Part shown: piece after piece, positions 1 through 9,012 of the stretch | Position numbering within the stretch: position 1 is the stretch's first letter | Layout of the letters: every line of letters starts with the position of its first letter | Assembly (NCBI RefSeq): GCF_010669125.1 | Contig: NZ_CP048630.1 | Location: 2,554,001-2,618,000, forward strand | Origin: Ancylobacter pratisalsi | Lineage (GTDB): Bacteria; Pseudomonadota; Alphaproteobacteria; Rhizobiales; Xanthobacteraceae | Length of the DNA: 64,000 nucleotides | Direction: 5' to 3' | Position numbers and translations under genes: made by a program | The notes under the pieces: generated by a model | The model's database searches: none | What the model saw: only the letters and a program-made list of their open reading frames with translations | Told to the model about the DNA's origin: nothing

Positions 1-13
1 GCGCAGGATGCTT

Positions 14-1639
14 TCACTCCGCCGCGATGGCGGTGCGTGGCTGTGCGTGGCGGACCTCGTCGTCCACCGCGGTTTCGAAACGCGTGAAATTGTCCGTGAA
101 CATGCCAACGAGGCGCCGTGCGGTCATGGCGTAATCCATGCGGCTTGCCCAGGTTCGGGAGGGGTCGAGGAGGCGGGGATCGACGCCTTCGACTTCCGTG
201 GGCACCGCGACGCCGAAATAGGGGTCGGTGCGCGTTTCGACCTCGGTGAGGCTGCCATCGAGCGCGGCAGCGACGAGACGGCGGGTCGTCTCAAGGGGAA
301 TGCGCGCACCCGTGCCGGCCCGGCCCCCGCTCCAGCCGGTGTTCACCAGCCAGCACTCGACACCATGCTCGGCGATGAGGTCGCCCAGCATGGTTCCATA
401 AACCGAGGGCGGCTGCGGCAGGAAGGCTGCGCCGAAGCAGGGGGCGAATGTCGCCTGCGGCTCGGGGGCGCCGGTGTCGGTGGCGGTGACCTCTCCGGCA
501 TAGCCGGACAGGAAATGATACATGGCCTGTGCCGGCGTCAGCCGGGCGAGCGGCGGCAGTACGCCGAAGGTATCCTGGGTCAGAAACAGGATCGAACGGG
601 GTGCGCGACCGCATCCGTCCTTTCGGATATTGGAAAGGAAATCAATCGGATAGGCGGCGCGGGCGTTGTCCGAAAGGGCGGCGCTGTCGAGGTCGGGCAT
701 ACGGGTGTCCGGATCGAGCGCAACGTTTTCGAGCACGGTGCCGAACCGCCGCGTGGCGGCGAACGGGGTCGGCTCGGCCTCGGCTGAAAGGCCGGTGGTT
801 CTTGCGTAGCACCCGCCTTCAAGGCTGAAGATGCCGTCCGGGCCCCAGCCATGCTGGTCGTCGCCGATCAGGGCGCGGGAGGAATCGACCGCCACCGCCG
901 TCTTTCCCGAACCCGCCGCGCCGAAAAACAGCGCAACATCATCGGTTTCGCCGACATTCGCGGCGCAGTGCAGCGGCAGCACGCCACGCGCCGGCAGAAT
1001 GTGCCAGAGGTAATTCGATATCGCCTCTATCACCTCGCCGGCATGCAGCGTGCCGGCGATCAGCACGATCCCGCGGTCCAAATCGCTGGCGATGACAGTG
1101 CCCGAGCGCACGCCGTGGCGCTCCGGGTCGGCCTTGAAGCCCGGCGCGCAGAAGATGGTGAGCTGCGGCACGTAGCGGGACAGCGCGTCGCGATCGGGGT
1201 GGCGCAGCAGGTTGCGCAGGAACAGGCCTTGCCAGGCGTGTTCGCAGAACAGGCGTACGCCGACCCGGCGCGCGGGATCGGCGCCCGCATCAAGATCTTG
1301 AGCAAAAAGCGTTTTTCCGGCGCAATGGGCGAGGATATCGGCCTTCAGAGCGTCGAAATTCTCGCGGGACAGCGCGTTGGCGTTGTCCCAGGACAACGTA
1401 TCCTCAACGGTGTCCTCGCCCGCCTCATCGCGCACGATGTAGCGGTCCTCAAAGCTGGGTCCGGTGTGGGGCGCGGTGTCGGCGGCGAGGGCGCCGAAGG
1501 CGGAGAGACGGGCCTCGCCACGGGCGATGGCGCGCTCGTAGAGCACCGATTGCGTGAGATTCCAGAACACTTTGCCAGTGCCGGAAAGGCCGGACGCGGT
1601 GGCGTCGTGTTCCTGGTTGCGTATGCCGGTCTGATGCAA
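14..1639 (-). CDS. pckA: Divergent PEP carboxykinase (ATP) homologue, possibly non-gluconeogenic
   Basis: A 541-residue protein that aligns end to end by eye with ATP-dependent PEP carboxykinase, which converts oxaloacetate and ATP to PEP, CO2 and ADP. The fold landmarks are present: LHCAANVGE (about 223-231, Mn-binding His), a P-loop GAAGSGKT (240-247), GDDQHGW (259-265) and FGVLPP. Key catalytic positions differ. The substrate loop usually written TGRSPKDK reads TGPSFEDR (E. coli Arg65 becomes Pro61), and the segment usually GTWYGGEMKKG reads GTLHAGEVIEA, replacing Tyr207, Lys212 and Lys213 with His, Ile and Glu. The P-loop GLSGTGKTT is also altered. Start: ATG with AGGAGGAG about 11 nt upstream. 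Position beside chvI is the conserved rhizobial pckA site. Homology is sure; PEPCK activity is doubtful. Confidence 0.85.
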   Translation of the reverse strand: MHQTGIRNQEHDATASGLSGTGKVFWNLTQSVLYERAIARGEARLSAFGALAADTAPHTGPSFEDRYIVRDEAGEDTVEDTLSWDNANALSRENFDALKADILAHCAGKTLFAQDLDAGADPARRVGVRLFCEHAWQGLFLRNLLRHPDRDALSRYVPQLTIFCAPGFKADPERHGVRSGTVIASDLDRGIVLIAGTLHAGEVIEAISNYLWHILPARGVLPLHCAANVGETDDVALFFGAAGSGKTAVAVDSSRALIGDDQHGWGPDGIFSLEGGCYARTTGLSAEAEPTPFAATRRFGTVLENVALDPDTRMPDLDSAALSDNARAAYPIDFLSNIRKDGCGRAPRSILFLTQDTFGVLPPLARLTPAQAMYHFLSGYAGEVTATDTGAPEPQATFAPCFGAAFLPQPPSVYGTMLGDLIAEHGVECWLVNTGWSGGRAGTGARIPLETTRRLVAAALDGSLTEVETRTDPYFGVAVPTEVEGVDPRLLDPSRTWASRMDYAMTARRLVGMFTDNFTRFETAVDDEVRHAQPRTAIAAE

Positions 1640-1813
1640 GGTCGGCTCCTCCTGACGCGTGACATGCAGGGGGCAATTTGCGCGCCCACTCCGACCTTTT
1701 GGCTCAGATTCCGGGTCGACAGTGTGGCGAAACCGGGCCGAACCGGTGATGGCCGGTGCGGTGGACGATGAGTGCGATGAGGTGGAGCGTGAGTTCAGTG
1801 GGGCCGGTGAGGC

Positions 1814-2566
1814 TCACTGCGGCGAATCGACCGTGGCGCCGCGCGCCCGGTTGGCCAGCTCCACGAGCGTCTCGCGCATGCCCCGCGCGGTGGTAACGCG
1901 CTGGGGAAAGGGCAGGCGGCGCACATCCAGCCCGGCCATCAGGTCGCAGCCCTCCGGATCGAGGCCGATCATCCGCCACGCGCCGGGTCCGGCCCCGAGG
2001 AGTTGCATGGCGTAGAGCTGGATCGCGTCGGCGTGGTCGGCGTTCATGTGCTCGACGGCGCCCTCTTCGCTCGCGAGCAATTCACCGGCATCTGTGAGAT
2101 CCGTGAGCAGGGCGGGGCCTTCGACATCGGTGATGCGGCCGAACCCGGCGACCAGGTGGGCGGAGTCCGGCACCAGTCGGTAGAAGGCGAAATCGGAAAA
2201 GCCGGCGAAGCCTTCGGCGTCCGGGTGGCGGGCAAGGAAGCGGCGGCGGGCGGTGCCGGCATCGGCCACGCGCTCGATATGCCCCCTCACGCTGGCTCGT
2301 GCGCCCTGCAGCTCGTCGCCATGGCGCTGTTCGTCGACCAGCAGCGAGACGCGGGCATCGCGTGCGAGATTGCGGGTGTGGCGGGCGAGGCCCGACAGCA
2401 GAAGAAGCGGGCTGCCATCATTGAGCGTGGCGACCTGAACCAGCGAGGCGTAGGGCGCACCGTCCGCATCCAGCGTCGCCAGCGCGCCCGTGCGCGCCTC
2501 GCGCAGCAGCCGGCGGACCACGATCGTGGCGTCGAAACCCGGTTCGGAAAGCGGTGCGGCGGGCAT
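1814..2566 (-). CDS. HugZ-family (pyridoxamine 5'-phosphate oxidase-like) protein
   Basis: About 250 residues. The N-terminal half is a split-barrel FMN/heme-binding fold ([23 protein letters not shown] and [13 protein letters not shown] regions) and the C-terminal half carries the [13 protein letters not shown] stretch typical of HugZ/DUF2470 proteins, which are implicated in heme use or flavin-linked oxidoreduction. The ATG at 2566 was chosen over one 57 nt upstream because GGAGAC lies just ahead of it and homology starts there. It reads in the same direction as the pckA homologue downstream, with about 170 nt between, and is divergent from chvI. Substrate cannot be told from sequence. Confidence 0.8.
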   Translation of the reverse strand: MPAAPLSEPGFDATIVVRRLLREARTGALATLDADGAPYASLVQVATLNDGSPLLLLSGLARHTRNLARDARVSLLVDEQRHGDELQGARASVRGHIERVADAGTARRRFLARHPDAEGFAGFSDFAFYRLVPDSAHLVAGFGRITDVEGPALLTDLTDAGELLASEEGAVEHMNADHADAIQLYAMQLLGAGPGAWRMIGLDPEGCDLMAGLDVRRLPFPQRVTTARGMRETLVELANRARGATVDSPQ

Positions 2567-2782
2567 GACGGTCTCCTCATTGTGGAGGACGCAGTGGTGC
2601 GCCCGCGCGGGCGCCAACGTCAACCCTCGGCTGACCCAGCGCGAGCTTCGCCTGCCTTGATTGGCTATGTGCCTCGAAACGCGCTAATTTCGGTGGAATC
2701 AGTTTGCGTGTCACATTCTGGCCACGCCGGCACGGTTCACCCGCGAACTGCGTCTACTGATGCCGAACAGGAAAGTGTGCAG

Positions 2783-3481
2783 ATGCCGACCATCGCTCTC
2801 GTCGACGACGATCGCAACATTCTGACGTCCGTCTCGATCGCCCTCGAATCCGAAGGGTATCGGATCCAGACCTATACGGATGGTGCCACGGCCCTCGACG
2901 GCTTCAAGACCAACCCGCCCGACCTTGCCATCTTCGACATCAAGATGCCGCGCATGGACGGCATGGAGCTTCTGCGCCGGCTGCGGCAGAAGAGCGACAT
3001 GCCGGTGATCTTCCTCACCTCCAAGGATGACGAGATCGACGAGCTGTTCGGCCTCAAGATGGGCGCGGACGACTTCATCAAGAAGCCGTTTTCCCAGCGC
3101 TTGCTGGTGGAACGCGTCAAGGCCGTGCTGCGTCGCTTCGCCCCCAAGGACGGAACGATGCCGCGCGAAACCGACAGCGCGAAGGTTCTGGAACGCGGCC
3201 AGCTGCGCATGGACCCGGAGCGGCACACCTGCACCTGGCGGAACGAGAATGTGACGCTGACCGTCACCGAGTTCCTCATCCTGCAGGCGCTGGCCACCCG
3301 TCCGGGCGTGGTGAAGAGCCGCAACGCACTGATGGACGCCGCCTATGACGACCAAGTCTATGTCGACGACCGCACCATCGACAGCCACATCAAGCGGCTG
3401 CGCAAGAAGTTCAAGGTCGTGGACGACAATTTCGAGATGATCGAGACGCTGTACGGCGTCGGCTACCGCTTCAAGGAGTAG
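2783..3481 (+). CDS. chvI: Two-component response regulator ChvI
   Basis: A 232-residue OmpR-family regulator. The receiver domain (about 3-118) shows the acidic pair in LVDDDRN, the phospho-acceptor Asp52 in [10 protein letters not shown], and the FLTSKDD and KKPF motifs; a C-terminal winged helix (about 135-230) ends [17 protein letters not shown] and GVGYRF. ChvI works with ChvG in Rhizobiales to control envelope, exopolysaccharide and acid-stress genes. Start: ATG preceded by AGGAAAG; the frame is open far upstream but homology begins here. chvG follows after 7 nt, so the two are one transcription unit. Confidence 0.96.
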   Translation: MPTIALVDDDRNILTSVSIALESEGYRIQTYTDGATALDGFKTNPPDLAIFDIKMPRMDGMELLRRLRQKSDMPVIFLTSKDDEIDELFGLKMGADDFIKKPFSQRLLVERVKAVLRRFAPKDGTMPRETDSAKVLERGQLRMDPERHTCTWRNENVTLTVTEFLILQALATRPGVVKSRNALMDAAYDDQVYVDDRTIDSHIKRLRKKFKVVDDNFEMIETLYGVGYRFKE

Positions 3482-3488
3482 CGGCTTC

Positions 3489-5393
3489 TTGCTCGATCCC
3501 GACTCCACACGGACCGCGGACGAGGACGAGGACGCGCGGTTCGACGACGCCGAGGCGCCCGCGGAGGTTCCCCGCAAGCGGCGTATCACGTGGCTGCTGG
3601 GCGCGATCCGGCGGCTGCCGAACCGTGTTGCGCTGAAGAGCTTCTCCAGCCTCACGCGGCGCATCGTTCTGCTCAACCTCGCCGGCATGTGCGTGCTGGC
3701 CTCGGGTATCCTCTACCTTTCCGAATTCCGCGCCGGCCTAATCGATGCGCGCGTGCAGAGCCTGCTGGTGCAGGGCGAGATCATCGCCGGCGCCATCGCC
3801 GCCTCCGCGCAGGTCGAGACCAACGCCATCACCATCGATCCCGAGCGCTTGCTGGAACTGCAGGCGGGGGAGAGTTACGGGCCGGGCGAGGACGGGTTCG
3901 CCCCGCTTGAATTTCCCATCAATCCCGAGCGCGTGGCGCCGGTGCTCAAGCGCCTGGTGGAGCCCACCGGCACCCGCGCGCGCATCTATGATCGCGACGG
4001 CCTGCTGCTGCTGGATTCGCGCTCGCTCTATTCGCGCGGCGAGATCCTGCGTTTCGACATGCCCTCGCCCACCACCCGCAAGCCGAACTGGCTGGAGCGG
4101 GCCTGGAACAAGCTGAAGACCTGGTTCGAGCGCGGCGACCTGCCGCTCTACAAGGACCTCGGCCCCAGCAACGGCAAGGGCTACCGCGAGGTGGTCGACG
4201 CGCTGCAGGGGCAGAAATCGAGCGCGGTGCAGGTGAATGATCGCGGTCAGGTCATCGTCTCGGTGGCGGTGCCGGTGCAGCGCTTCCGGGCCATTCTCGG
4301 CGTGCTGCTGCTCTCCACCCAGGGCGGCGAGATCGACGCGGCGGTGGCGGCCGAACGGCTGGCGATCGTGCGCGTCTTCCTCGTGGTCATGGCGGTGATG
4401 GGCGTGCTGTCCTTCCTGCTCGCGGGCACCATCGCCGGCCCGGTGCGCCGTCTCGCCGACGCGGCCGAGCGCGTGCGCCGACGCACCCGCCAGCGCGTGG
4501 AGATTCCCGATTTCACCAGCCGCTCCGACGAGATCGGCCATTTGTCGGGCGCGCTGCGCGACATGACGGACGCGCTCTATTCGCGCATCGAGGCGATCGA
4601 GAGCTTTGCCGCCGACGTCTCGCACGAACTGAAGAACCCGCTGACCTCGCTGCGCTCCGCCGTGGAGACGCTGCCGCTGGCCAAGACCGAGAATTCGCGC
4701 GGGCGGCTGCTGGAAGTGATCCAGCACGATGTGCGGCGCCTCGACCGCCTGATCACCGACATTTCCGACGCCAGCCGGCTGGATGCCGAGCTGCAGCGCC
4801 AGGAGGCCGAGCCGGTGGACATGACGCGGCTGCTCAGTACCGTGACCGGCGTGCACAACGACGTGGTGCGCGGCGACGATGTCCGCGTGACGCTGAATTT
4901 CGAGCGCGCGGCCGGGGCGGGCGGCGAGTTCATCGTGCCGGGCCATGATTCCCGGCTCGGGCAGGTGATCAACAACCTGATCGACAATGCCCGCTCGTTC
5001 TCGCCCAAGGGCGGCGAGGTGCGGGTGACCTGCCGACGGCTCAAGGAGGCGGTCGAGGTCATGGTCGACGATGACGGGCCGGGGATTCCCGACCATGCGC
5101 TGGGCCGCATCTTCGAGCGCTTCTACACCGATCGCCCGGAGGAGCAGGGCTTCGGGCAGAATTCGGGGCTGGGGCTTTCGATCTCGCGGCAGATCATCGA
5201 GGCCCATGGCGGGCGCATCTGGGCCGAGAACCGCCCGCTTGCCACCAAGGCGCGCCGGCCGGGGCGCAAGAAGGCGCGGGACGGCGCCGCCAAGGAACCT
5301 GCCGAGCCGGTCGCCACGGTGGCGGCCGAGGGGGACGCCGAGGTGCCGCGCTCGGGCGGGGCGCGCTTCGTGATCTGGCTGCCGGCGGCATGA
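3489..5393 (+). CDS. chvG: Sensor histidine kinase ChvG
   Basis: A 634-residue membrane kinase. After a charged N-terminus come TM1 (about 58-76), a periplasmic sensor region of about 220 residues, TM2 (about 297-316), a HAMP linker, a HisKA domain with the phospho-acceptor His379 in DVSHELKNP, and a HATPase domain (NNLIDNA, DDGPGIP, GLGLSISRQI). A TTG start 7 nt after chvI is the only sensible initiation site. Unusual: about 35 Arg/Lys/Ala/Glu-rich residues are inserted between the IWAENRP strand and the last strand FVIWLPAA. The stop overlaps the ATG of hprK (ATGA), so translation is coupled to the PTS kinase. Confidence 0.95.
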   Translation: MLDPDSTRTADEDEDARFDDAEAPAEVPRKRRITWLLGAIRRLPNRVALKSFSSLTRRIVLLNLAGMCVLASGILYLSEFRAGLIDARVQSLLVQGEIIAGAIAASAQVETNAITIDPERLLELQAGESYGPGEDGFAPLEFPINPERVAPVLKRLVEPTGTRARIYDRDGLLLLDSRSLYSRGEILRFDMPSPTTRKPNWLERAWNKLKTWFERGDLPLYKDLGPSNGKGYREVVDALQGQKSSAVQVNDRGQVIVSVAVPVQRFRAILGVLLLSTQGGEIDAAVAAERLAIVRVFLVVMAVMGVLSFLLAGTIAGPVRRLADAAERVRRRTRQRVEIPDFTSRSDEIGHLSGALRDMTDALYSRIEAIESFAADVSHELKNPLTSLRSAVETLPLAKTENSRGRLLEVIQHDVRRLDRLITDISDASRLDAELQRQEAEPVDMTRLLSTVTGVHNDVVRGDDVRVTLNFERAAGAGGEFIVPGHDSRLGQVINNLIDNARSFSPKGGEVRVTCRRLKEAVEVMVDDDGPGIPDHALGRIFERFYTDRPEEQGFGQNSGLGLSISRQIIEAHGGRIWAENRPLATKARRPGRKKARDGAAKEPAEPVATVAAEGDAEVPRSGGARFVIWLPAA

Positions 5394-5863
5394 GCGCGGT
5401 GGGCGAGCCGGTGCCCGCGCGCGTTCCGACCGTCCACGCCTCCTGCGTCAGCGTCGGGGATAAGGGCGTGCTGATCCGCGGGCCGTCCGGCGCGGGCAAG
5501 TCGCATCTTGCCTTCGGACTGATCCTCGCCGGGGGAACCGCGCGGGTGCCGCCGACGCGTCTGGTGGCGGACGACCGGGTGCGGCTGGTCGCGCGCGGGG
5601 GCGCGCTTCTGGCCAGCGCGCCGGAGGAACTGGCGGGGCTGATCGAGGTGCGCGGCGCGGGGCTGCGCCGGATCGACTACCGGGCCGAGGTGCGGATCGC
5701 GCTGGTGGTGGATCTCGGCGCCGCCGATGCCGAGCGTCTGCCCATGGAGGCGGCGCTGCGCACGCGGGTCGAGGGCGTGGAACTGCCCCGTCTGCCGGTG
5801 CTGGCGCGGGGCGATGGGGTGCAGCAGGTGCTGGCCATGCTGCTCACCGCGCCGGGCATCTGA
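5390..5863 (+). CDS. hprK: Short-form HPr kinase/phosphorylase
   Basis: 157 residues, corresponding only to the C-terminal catalytic domain of Firmicute HPr kinase, the usual size in Alphaproteobacteria. It phosphorylates or dephosphorylates HPr on a serine. Visible motifs are the P-loop GPSGAGKS (31-38), VADDRV, and the family signature LIEVRGAG (about 84-91). It overlaps chvG by 4 nt and lies two genes upstream of HPr, its substrate. The fold is distantly related to PEP carboxykinase, whose divergent homologue sits about 3.7 kb away. Confidence 0.93.
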   Translation: MSAVGEPVPARVPTVHASCVSVGDKGVLIRGPSGAGKSHLAFGLILAGGTARVPPTRLVADDRVRLVARGGALLASAPEELAGLIEVRGAGLRRIDYRAEVRIALVVDLGAADAERLPMEAALRTRVEGVELPRLPVLARGDGVQQVLAMLLTAPGI

Positions 5864-5878
5864 CGCCCGCCACCCGTG

Positions 5879-5903
5879 CACGGTATTGTGCACCGTGATT
5901 TTC
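5879..5903 (+). terminator. Possible weak terminator after hprK
   Basis: CACGGT (5879-5884) and ACCGTG (5892-5897) form a 6-bp stem with a 7-nt loop, followed by ATTTTCG. The stem is short and the T-run poor, so it may be partial attenuation rather than a full stop. It fits the 180-nt gap between hprK and the EIIA gene. Confidence 0.3.
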
Positions 5904-6043
5904 GCAACGTCAGCCCGGGTGGCTCTTGCCATTCGTGTGCAGTGCAACGATGATGTGCGCCCCGCGAAGGGGGTGCCCGATTTGGTTACCGCGCCACCCC
6001 TCAAGCAGACAGCACTCGTGCCGAACCGGGCGCGGCGGACAGG

Positions 6044-6445
6044 ATGATAGGTCTCGTACTCGTAACGCACGGACGCCTTGCCAGCGAATTCCGCGCTGCG
6101 CTTGAACACGTCATGGGCCCCCAGTCCCAGCTGGAGACCATTACCATTGGTCCCGATGACGACATCGAGCAGCGTCGCAAGGACATTGTCGAAGCGGTCG
6201 GCACGGTGAACAGCGGCGGCGGGGTGGTGATCCTGACCGACATGTTCGGCGGCACGCCGTCCAATCTCGCCATTTCGGTGATGACATCGCCGGATATCGA
6301 GGTGGTGGCCGGCATCAACCTGCCCATGCTGGTGAAGCTGGCGACCGTCCGCGGCGAGGTGCCGATGGACGAGGCGGTGGCCCAGGCCCAGGAAGCGGGC
6401 CGCAAATACATCAACATTGCCAGCCGTGTGCTTGCCGGGAAATGA
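6044..6445 (+). CDS. PTS EIIA component, mannose family (regulatory)
   Basis: 133 residues, a lone EIIA(Man) domain. The phosphorylated histidine is His9 (VLVTHGRLA), and the ILTDMFGGTPSN motif of the family is intact. No EIIB, EIIC or EIID is encoded here, so it most likely acts as a phosphorylation-state signal protein together with HPr and HprK, as in other Alphaproteobacteria. It overlaps the HPr gene by 4 nt (ATGA), showing translational coupling. Confidence 0.93.
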   Translation: MIGLVLVTHGRLASEFRAALEHVMGPQSQLETITIGPDDDIEQRRKDIVEAVGTVNSGGGVVILTDMFGGTPSNLAISVMTSPDIEVVAGINLPMLVKLATVRGEVPMDEAVAQAQEAGRKYINIASRVLAGK

Positions 6446-6732
6446 CGGTGGCGACGGACCAGGCCATGCAGCGCGAGCTCGCCATCCATAACAAGCGGGG
6501 CCTGCATGCGCGCGCCTCGGCGAAATTCGTGCAGACCGTCGAGCGCTTCGACGCTGACGTGCGGGTGACGCGCTGCGGAGAGACGGTGAACGGCACCTCG
6601 ATCATGGGGCTGATGATGCTGGCCGCCGCGCCGGGCACCACGATCCTGGTCGAGGTCAGCGGGCGCGAGGCGCAGGCGGTGCTGGACGCCCTCGACGCGC
6701 TGGTGGCCGACCGCTTCGGCGAGGGCGAATAG
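6442..6732 (+). CDS. ptsH: Phosphocarrier protein HPr
   Basis: 96 residues. The EI-dependent site is His22 in [10 protein letters not shown], and the HprK-dependent site is Ser53 in [10 protein letters not shown]. Both sites are kept, so HPr can respond to EI and to HprK encoded upstream. It has a short N-terminal extension relative to E. coli HPr. Enzyme I (ptsP or ptsI) is not in this window. Translation is coupled to the EIIA gene. Confidence 0.95.
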   Translation: MTVATDQAMQRELAIHNKRGLHARASAKFVQTVERFDADVRVTRCGETVNGTSIMGLMMLAAAPGTTILVEVSGREAQAVLDALDALVADRFGEGE

Positions 6733-6774
6733 CCCGCGCTTGCCCGCATGTTTCGGGCAGCGAGCCTCGGTGTC

Positions 6775-6794
6775 ATATAAAGATATCTTTATAT
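6775..6794. promoter_or_regulatory. Perfect 20-bp palindrome, SahR-type operator of ahcY
   Basis: ATATAAAGATATCTTTATAT reads identically on both strands and lies 87 nt before the ahcY start in an otherwise GC-rich gap. AT-rich palindromes with this GATATC core fit operators of ArsR-family regulators; the ArsR-family SahR controls S-adenosylhomocysteine recycling genes in many Proteobacteria. Assignment to SahR is inference from target and shape; the regulator gene is not in the window. Confidence 0.7.
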
Positions 6795-6881
6795 CGTTAT
6801 TGTTTTCGGCGCGCAGGGCTGGTATCACGCCGCCAAAGCCACCTGCAAAGCCCCCGTGTCAGGCAGAAGGATTACTGCATC

Positions 6882-8303
6882 ATGGCGATCGCCAGCGAAT
6901 ATCTCGTCAAGGACATCAACCTCGCCGACTTCGGCCGCCTCGAGATCGATCTCGCCGAAACCGAGATGCCGGGCCTGATGGCGATCCGCGCCGAATACGG
7001 CCCGTCGCAGCCGCTCAAGGGCGCGCGCATCGCCGGCTCGCTGCACATGACGATCCAGACCGCGGTGCTGATCGAGACGCTGAAGGCGCTCGGCGCCGAT
7101 GTGCGCTGGGTCTCCTGCAACATCTTCTCGACGCAGGACCACGCCGCCGCCGCCATCGCCGCCGCCGGCACGCCGGTGTTCGCCTTCAAGGGCGAGACGC
7201 TGAGCGAGTACTGGGACTTCACCGCCAAGCTGTTCGACTGGCATGGCGCGAAGGACCGCGAGATCCTGGTGCCGAACATGATCCTGGATGATGGCGGCGA
7301 CGCCACCATGCTGGTGCATTACGGCCTGCGCGCCGAGCAGGGCGACACCGCCTTCCTCGACACCCCCGGCTCCGAGGAAGAGGAAATTTTCTTCGCGCTG
7401 ATCAAGAAGCTGCTCGCCGAGAAGCCGAAGGGCTGGTTCGCCGAGGTCGCCAAGTCGATCAAGGGCGTGTCGGAAGAGACCACCACCGGCGTGCACCGCC
7501 TCTACAAGCTGGCCGAGCAGGGCAAGCTGCTGTTCCCGGCGATCAACGTCAATGACAGCGTGACCAAGTCGAAGTTCGACAACCTGTATGGCTGCCGTGA
7601 ATCGCTGGTCGACGCCATCCGCCGCGGCACCGACGTGATGCTGGCCGGCAAGGTCGCTTTCGTCGCCGGCTTCGGCGATGTGGGCAAGGGCTCGGCCGCC
7701 TCGCTGCGCCAGGCCGGCGCGCGCGTCATCGTCTCCGAGGTCGATCCGATCTGCGCGCTTCAGGCCTCGATGGAAGGCTATGAAGTCACCACGATCGAGA
7801 ACGCCTATTCCCGCGCCGACATCTATGTGACCTGCACCGGCAACCGCGACATCATCACCGTCGACGACATGCGGCAGATGAAGGACCGGGCGATCGTCTG
7901 CAACATCGGCCACTTCGACAACGAGATTCAGGTCGCCGGCCTGAAGAACTTCAAGTGGACCAACATCAAGCCGCAGGTCGACGAGATCCAGTTCCCCGCT
8001 GGCAACCGCATCATCCTGCTGTCGGAAGGCCGCCTGGTGAACCTGGGCAACGCCATGGGCCACCCCTCCTTCGTGATGTCGTCCTCCTTCGCCAACCAGA
8101 CGCTGGCGCAGATCGAGCTGTGGGCGAACCCCGGCAAGTACGACAAGCAGGTCTACACCCTGCCGAAGTTCCTCGATGAGAAGGTCGCGGCGCTGCATCT
8201 GGAAAAGCTCGGCGTGAAGCTGACCAAGATGAGCAAGGAACAGGCCGACTATATCGGCGTGCCGGTCGCCGGCCCCTACAAGCCGGACCACTACCGCTAC
8301 TGA
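6882..8303 (+). CDS. ahcY: Adenosylhomocysteinase
   Basis: A 473-residue cytosolic enzyme that reversibly hydrolyses S-adenosylhomocysteine to adenosine and homocysteine, removing the product inhibitor of methyltransferases. The NAD-binding motif [12 protein letters not shown] is clear, as are the substrate motif [15 protein letters not shown] and the C-terminal KPDHYRY that reaches the neighbouring subunit's NAD site. Length matches the bacterial long form with its internal insertion. A perfect palindrome lies upstream and an intrinsic terminator follows, so it is probably transcribed alone. Confidence 0.98.
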   Translation: MAIASEYLVKDINLADFGRLEIDLAETEMPGLMAIRAEYGPSQPLKGARIAGSLHMTIQTAVLIETLKALGADVRWVSCNIFSTQDHAAAAIAAAGTPVFAFKGETLSEYWDFTAKLFDWHGAKDREILVPNMILDDGGDATMLVHYGLRAEQGDTAFLDTPGSEEEEIFFALIKKLLAEKPKGWFAEVAKSIKGVSEETTTGVHRLYKLAEQGKLLFPAINVNDSVTKSKFDNLYGCRESLVDAIRRGTDVMLAGKVAFVAGFGDVGKGSAASLRQAGARVIVSEVDPICALQASMEGYEVTTIENAYSRADIYVTCTGNRDIITVDDMRQMKDRAIVCNIGHFDNEIQVAGLKNFKWTNIKPQVDEIQFPAGNRIILLSEGRLVNLGNAMGHPSFVMSSSFANQTLAQIELWANPGKYDKQVYTLPKFLDEKVAALHLEKLGVKLTKMSKEQADYIGVPVAGPYKPDHYRY

Positions 8304-8341
8304 GAGCGGCGTGCGGCCAGTGCCGCACGGTTGCAACGTTT

Positions 8342-8376
8342 CGAAGGCCGGGCTCGTCCCGGCCTTCGTCGTTCTG
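8342..8376 (+). terminator. Intrinsic terminator after ahcY
   Basis: A perfect 11-bp stem, CGAAGGCCGGG (8342-8352) with CCCGGCCTTCG (8358-8368), has a 5-nt loop and a modest T-containing tail. It separates ahcY from the convergent acetyltransferase gene and could work in both directions. Confidence 0.75.
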
Positions 8377-8407
8377 GGGATCGCGAAGGCGGTTCGGTGC
8401 GCGGCCC

Positions 8408-8896
8408 CTACAGTTCCTTCTGCATCAGCACCAGATCGAGCGGGCGGCCGAATTTGATGCCGATGCCCGGCATGAAGCCGGTGCGCACGAAGCCGAGCCG
8501 TTCATGCAGGGCGATGGAGGGCTCGTTGCCCCCGGTGATGCCGCCGATCATCACCTTCTTGCCGAGCGCACGCGCGGGCTCGAACAGCGCCTCGACCAGC
8601 CGGCGGCCGAGGCCGCGCCCGCGCGCGCCCTCCGCCACATAGACCGAGTGCTCGCAGCAGATGCGGAACCCGTCAAAAGGGCGGAAATCGCCGAAGCTGG
8701 CATAGCCCAGCACGGCGTCGTCCTCCGCTGCCACCAGGATGGGGTAGTTCTTGGTGCGGCGATCGGCGAGCCAGAGCGCGCGGTTGGCGAGGTCGACCGT
8801 GGTGTCGTTCCAGATCGCCGTGGAGTGCAGGACGGCATCATTGTAGATGGCGACAAGGGCCGGAAGGTCCTGCGATGCCGCGCTGCGTATGATCAT
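8408..8896 (-). CDS. GNAT N-acetyltransferase, phosphinothricin/amino-acid acetyltransferase type
   Basis: 162 residues, a single GNAT domain. The acetyl-CoA loop is GARGRGLGRRLVEAL and the C-terminal part has ITGGNEPSIALHERLGFVRTG, the pattern of the Pat/YncA (MnaT) subgroup that N-acetylates small amino acids, methionine sulfoximine or phosphinothricin. The natural substrate cannot be assigned. It converges on ahcY. Confidence 0.88.
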   Translation of the reverse strand: MIIRSAASQDLPALVAIYNDAVLHSTAIWNDTTVDLANRALWLADRRTKNYPILVAAEDDAVLGYASFGDFRPFDGFRICCEHSVYVAEGARGRGLGRRLVEALFEPARALGKKVMIGGITGGNEPSIALHERLGFVRTGFMPGIGIKFGRPLDLVLMQKEL

Positions 8897-9012
8897 TCAA
8901 TCCGTCTCCACGAGGCCCGCCGCCCGATTTTCGCCGCCCGATGCTGGCAAGTAGGCGAGAGGGCACCATATTCCAAGAACAGGGTGACCGTTCAGGAGGA
9001 AAGACCCAGACG

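Noticed and set aside
3738..5207. Long antisense frame opposite chvG (and similar ones opposite ahcY, dnaE2, dxs, smc, imuB)
   Set aside because: GC-rich codon bias leaves the opposite strand open; these frames show low-complexity His/Arg/Pro-rich translations without any family motif, while the sense strand has full protein families.
6733..6881. SAM/SAH riboswitch upstream of ahcY
   Set aside because: No conserved pseudoknot elements could be recognised; the prominent signal is a DNA palindrome, better explained by a protein operator.
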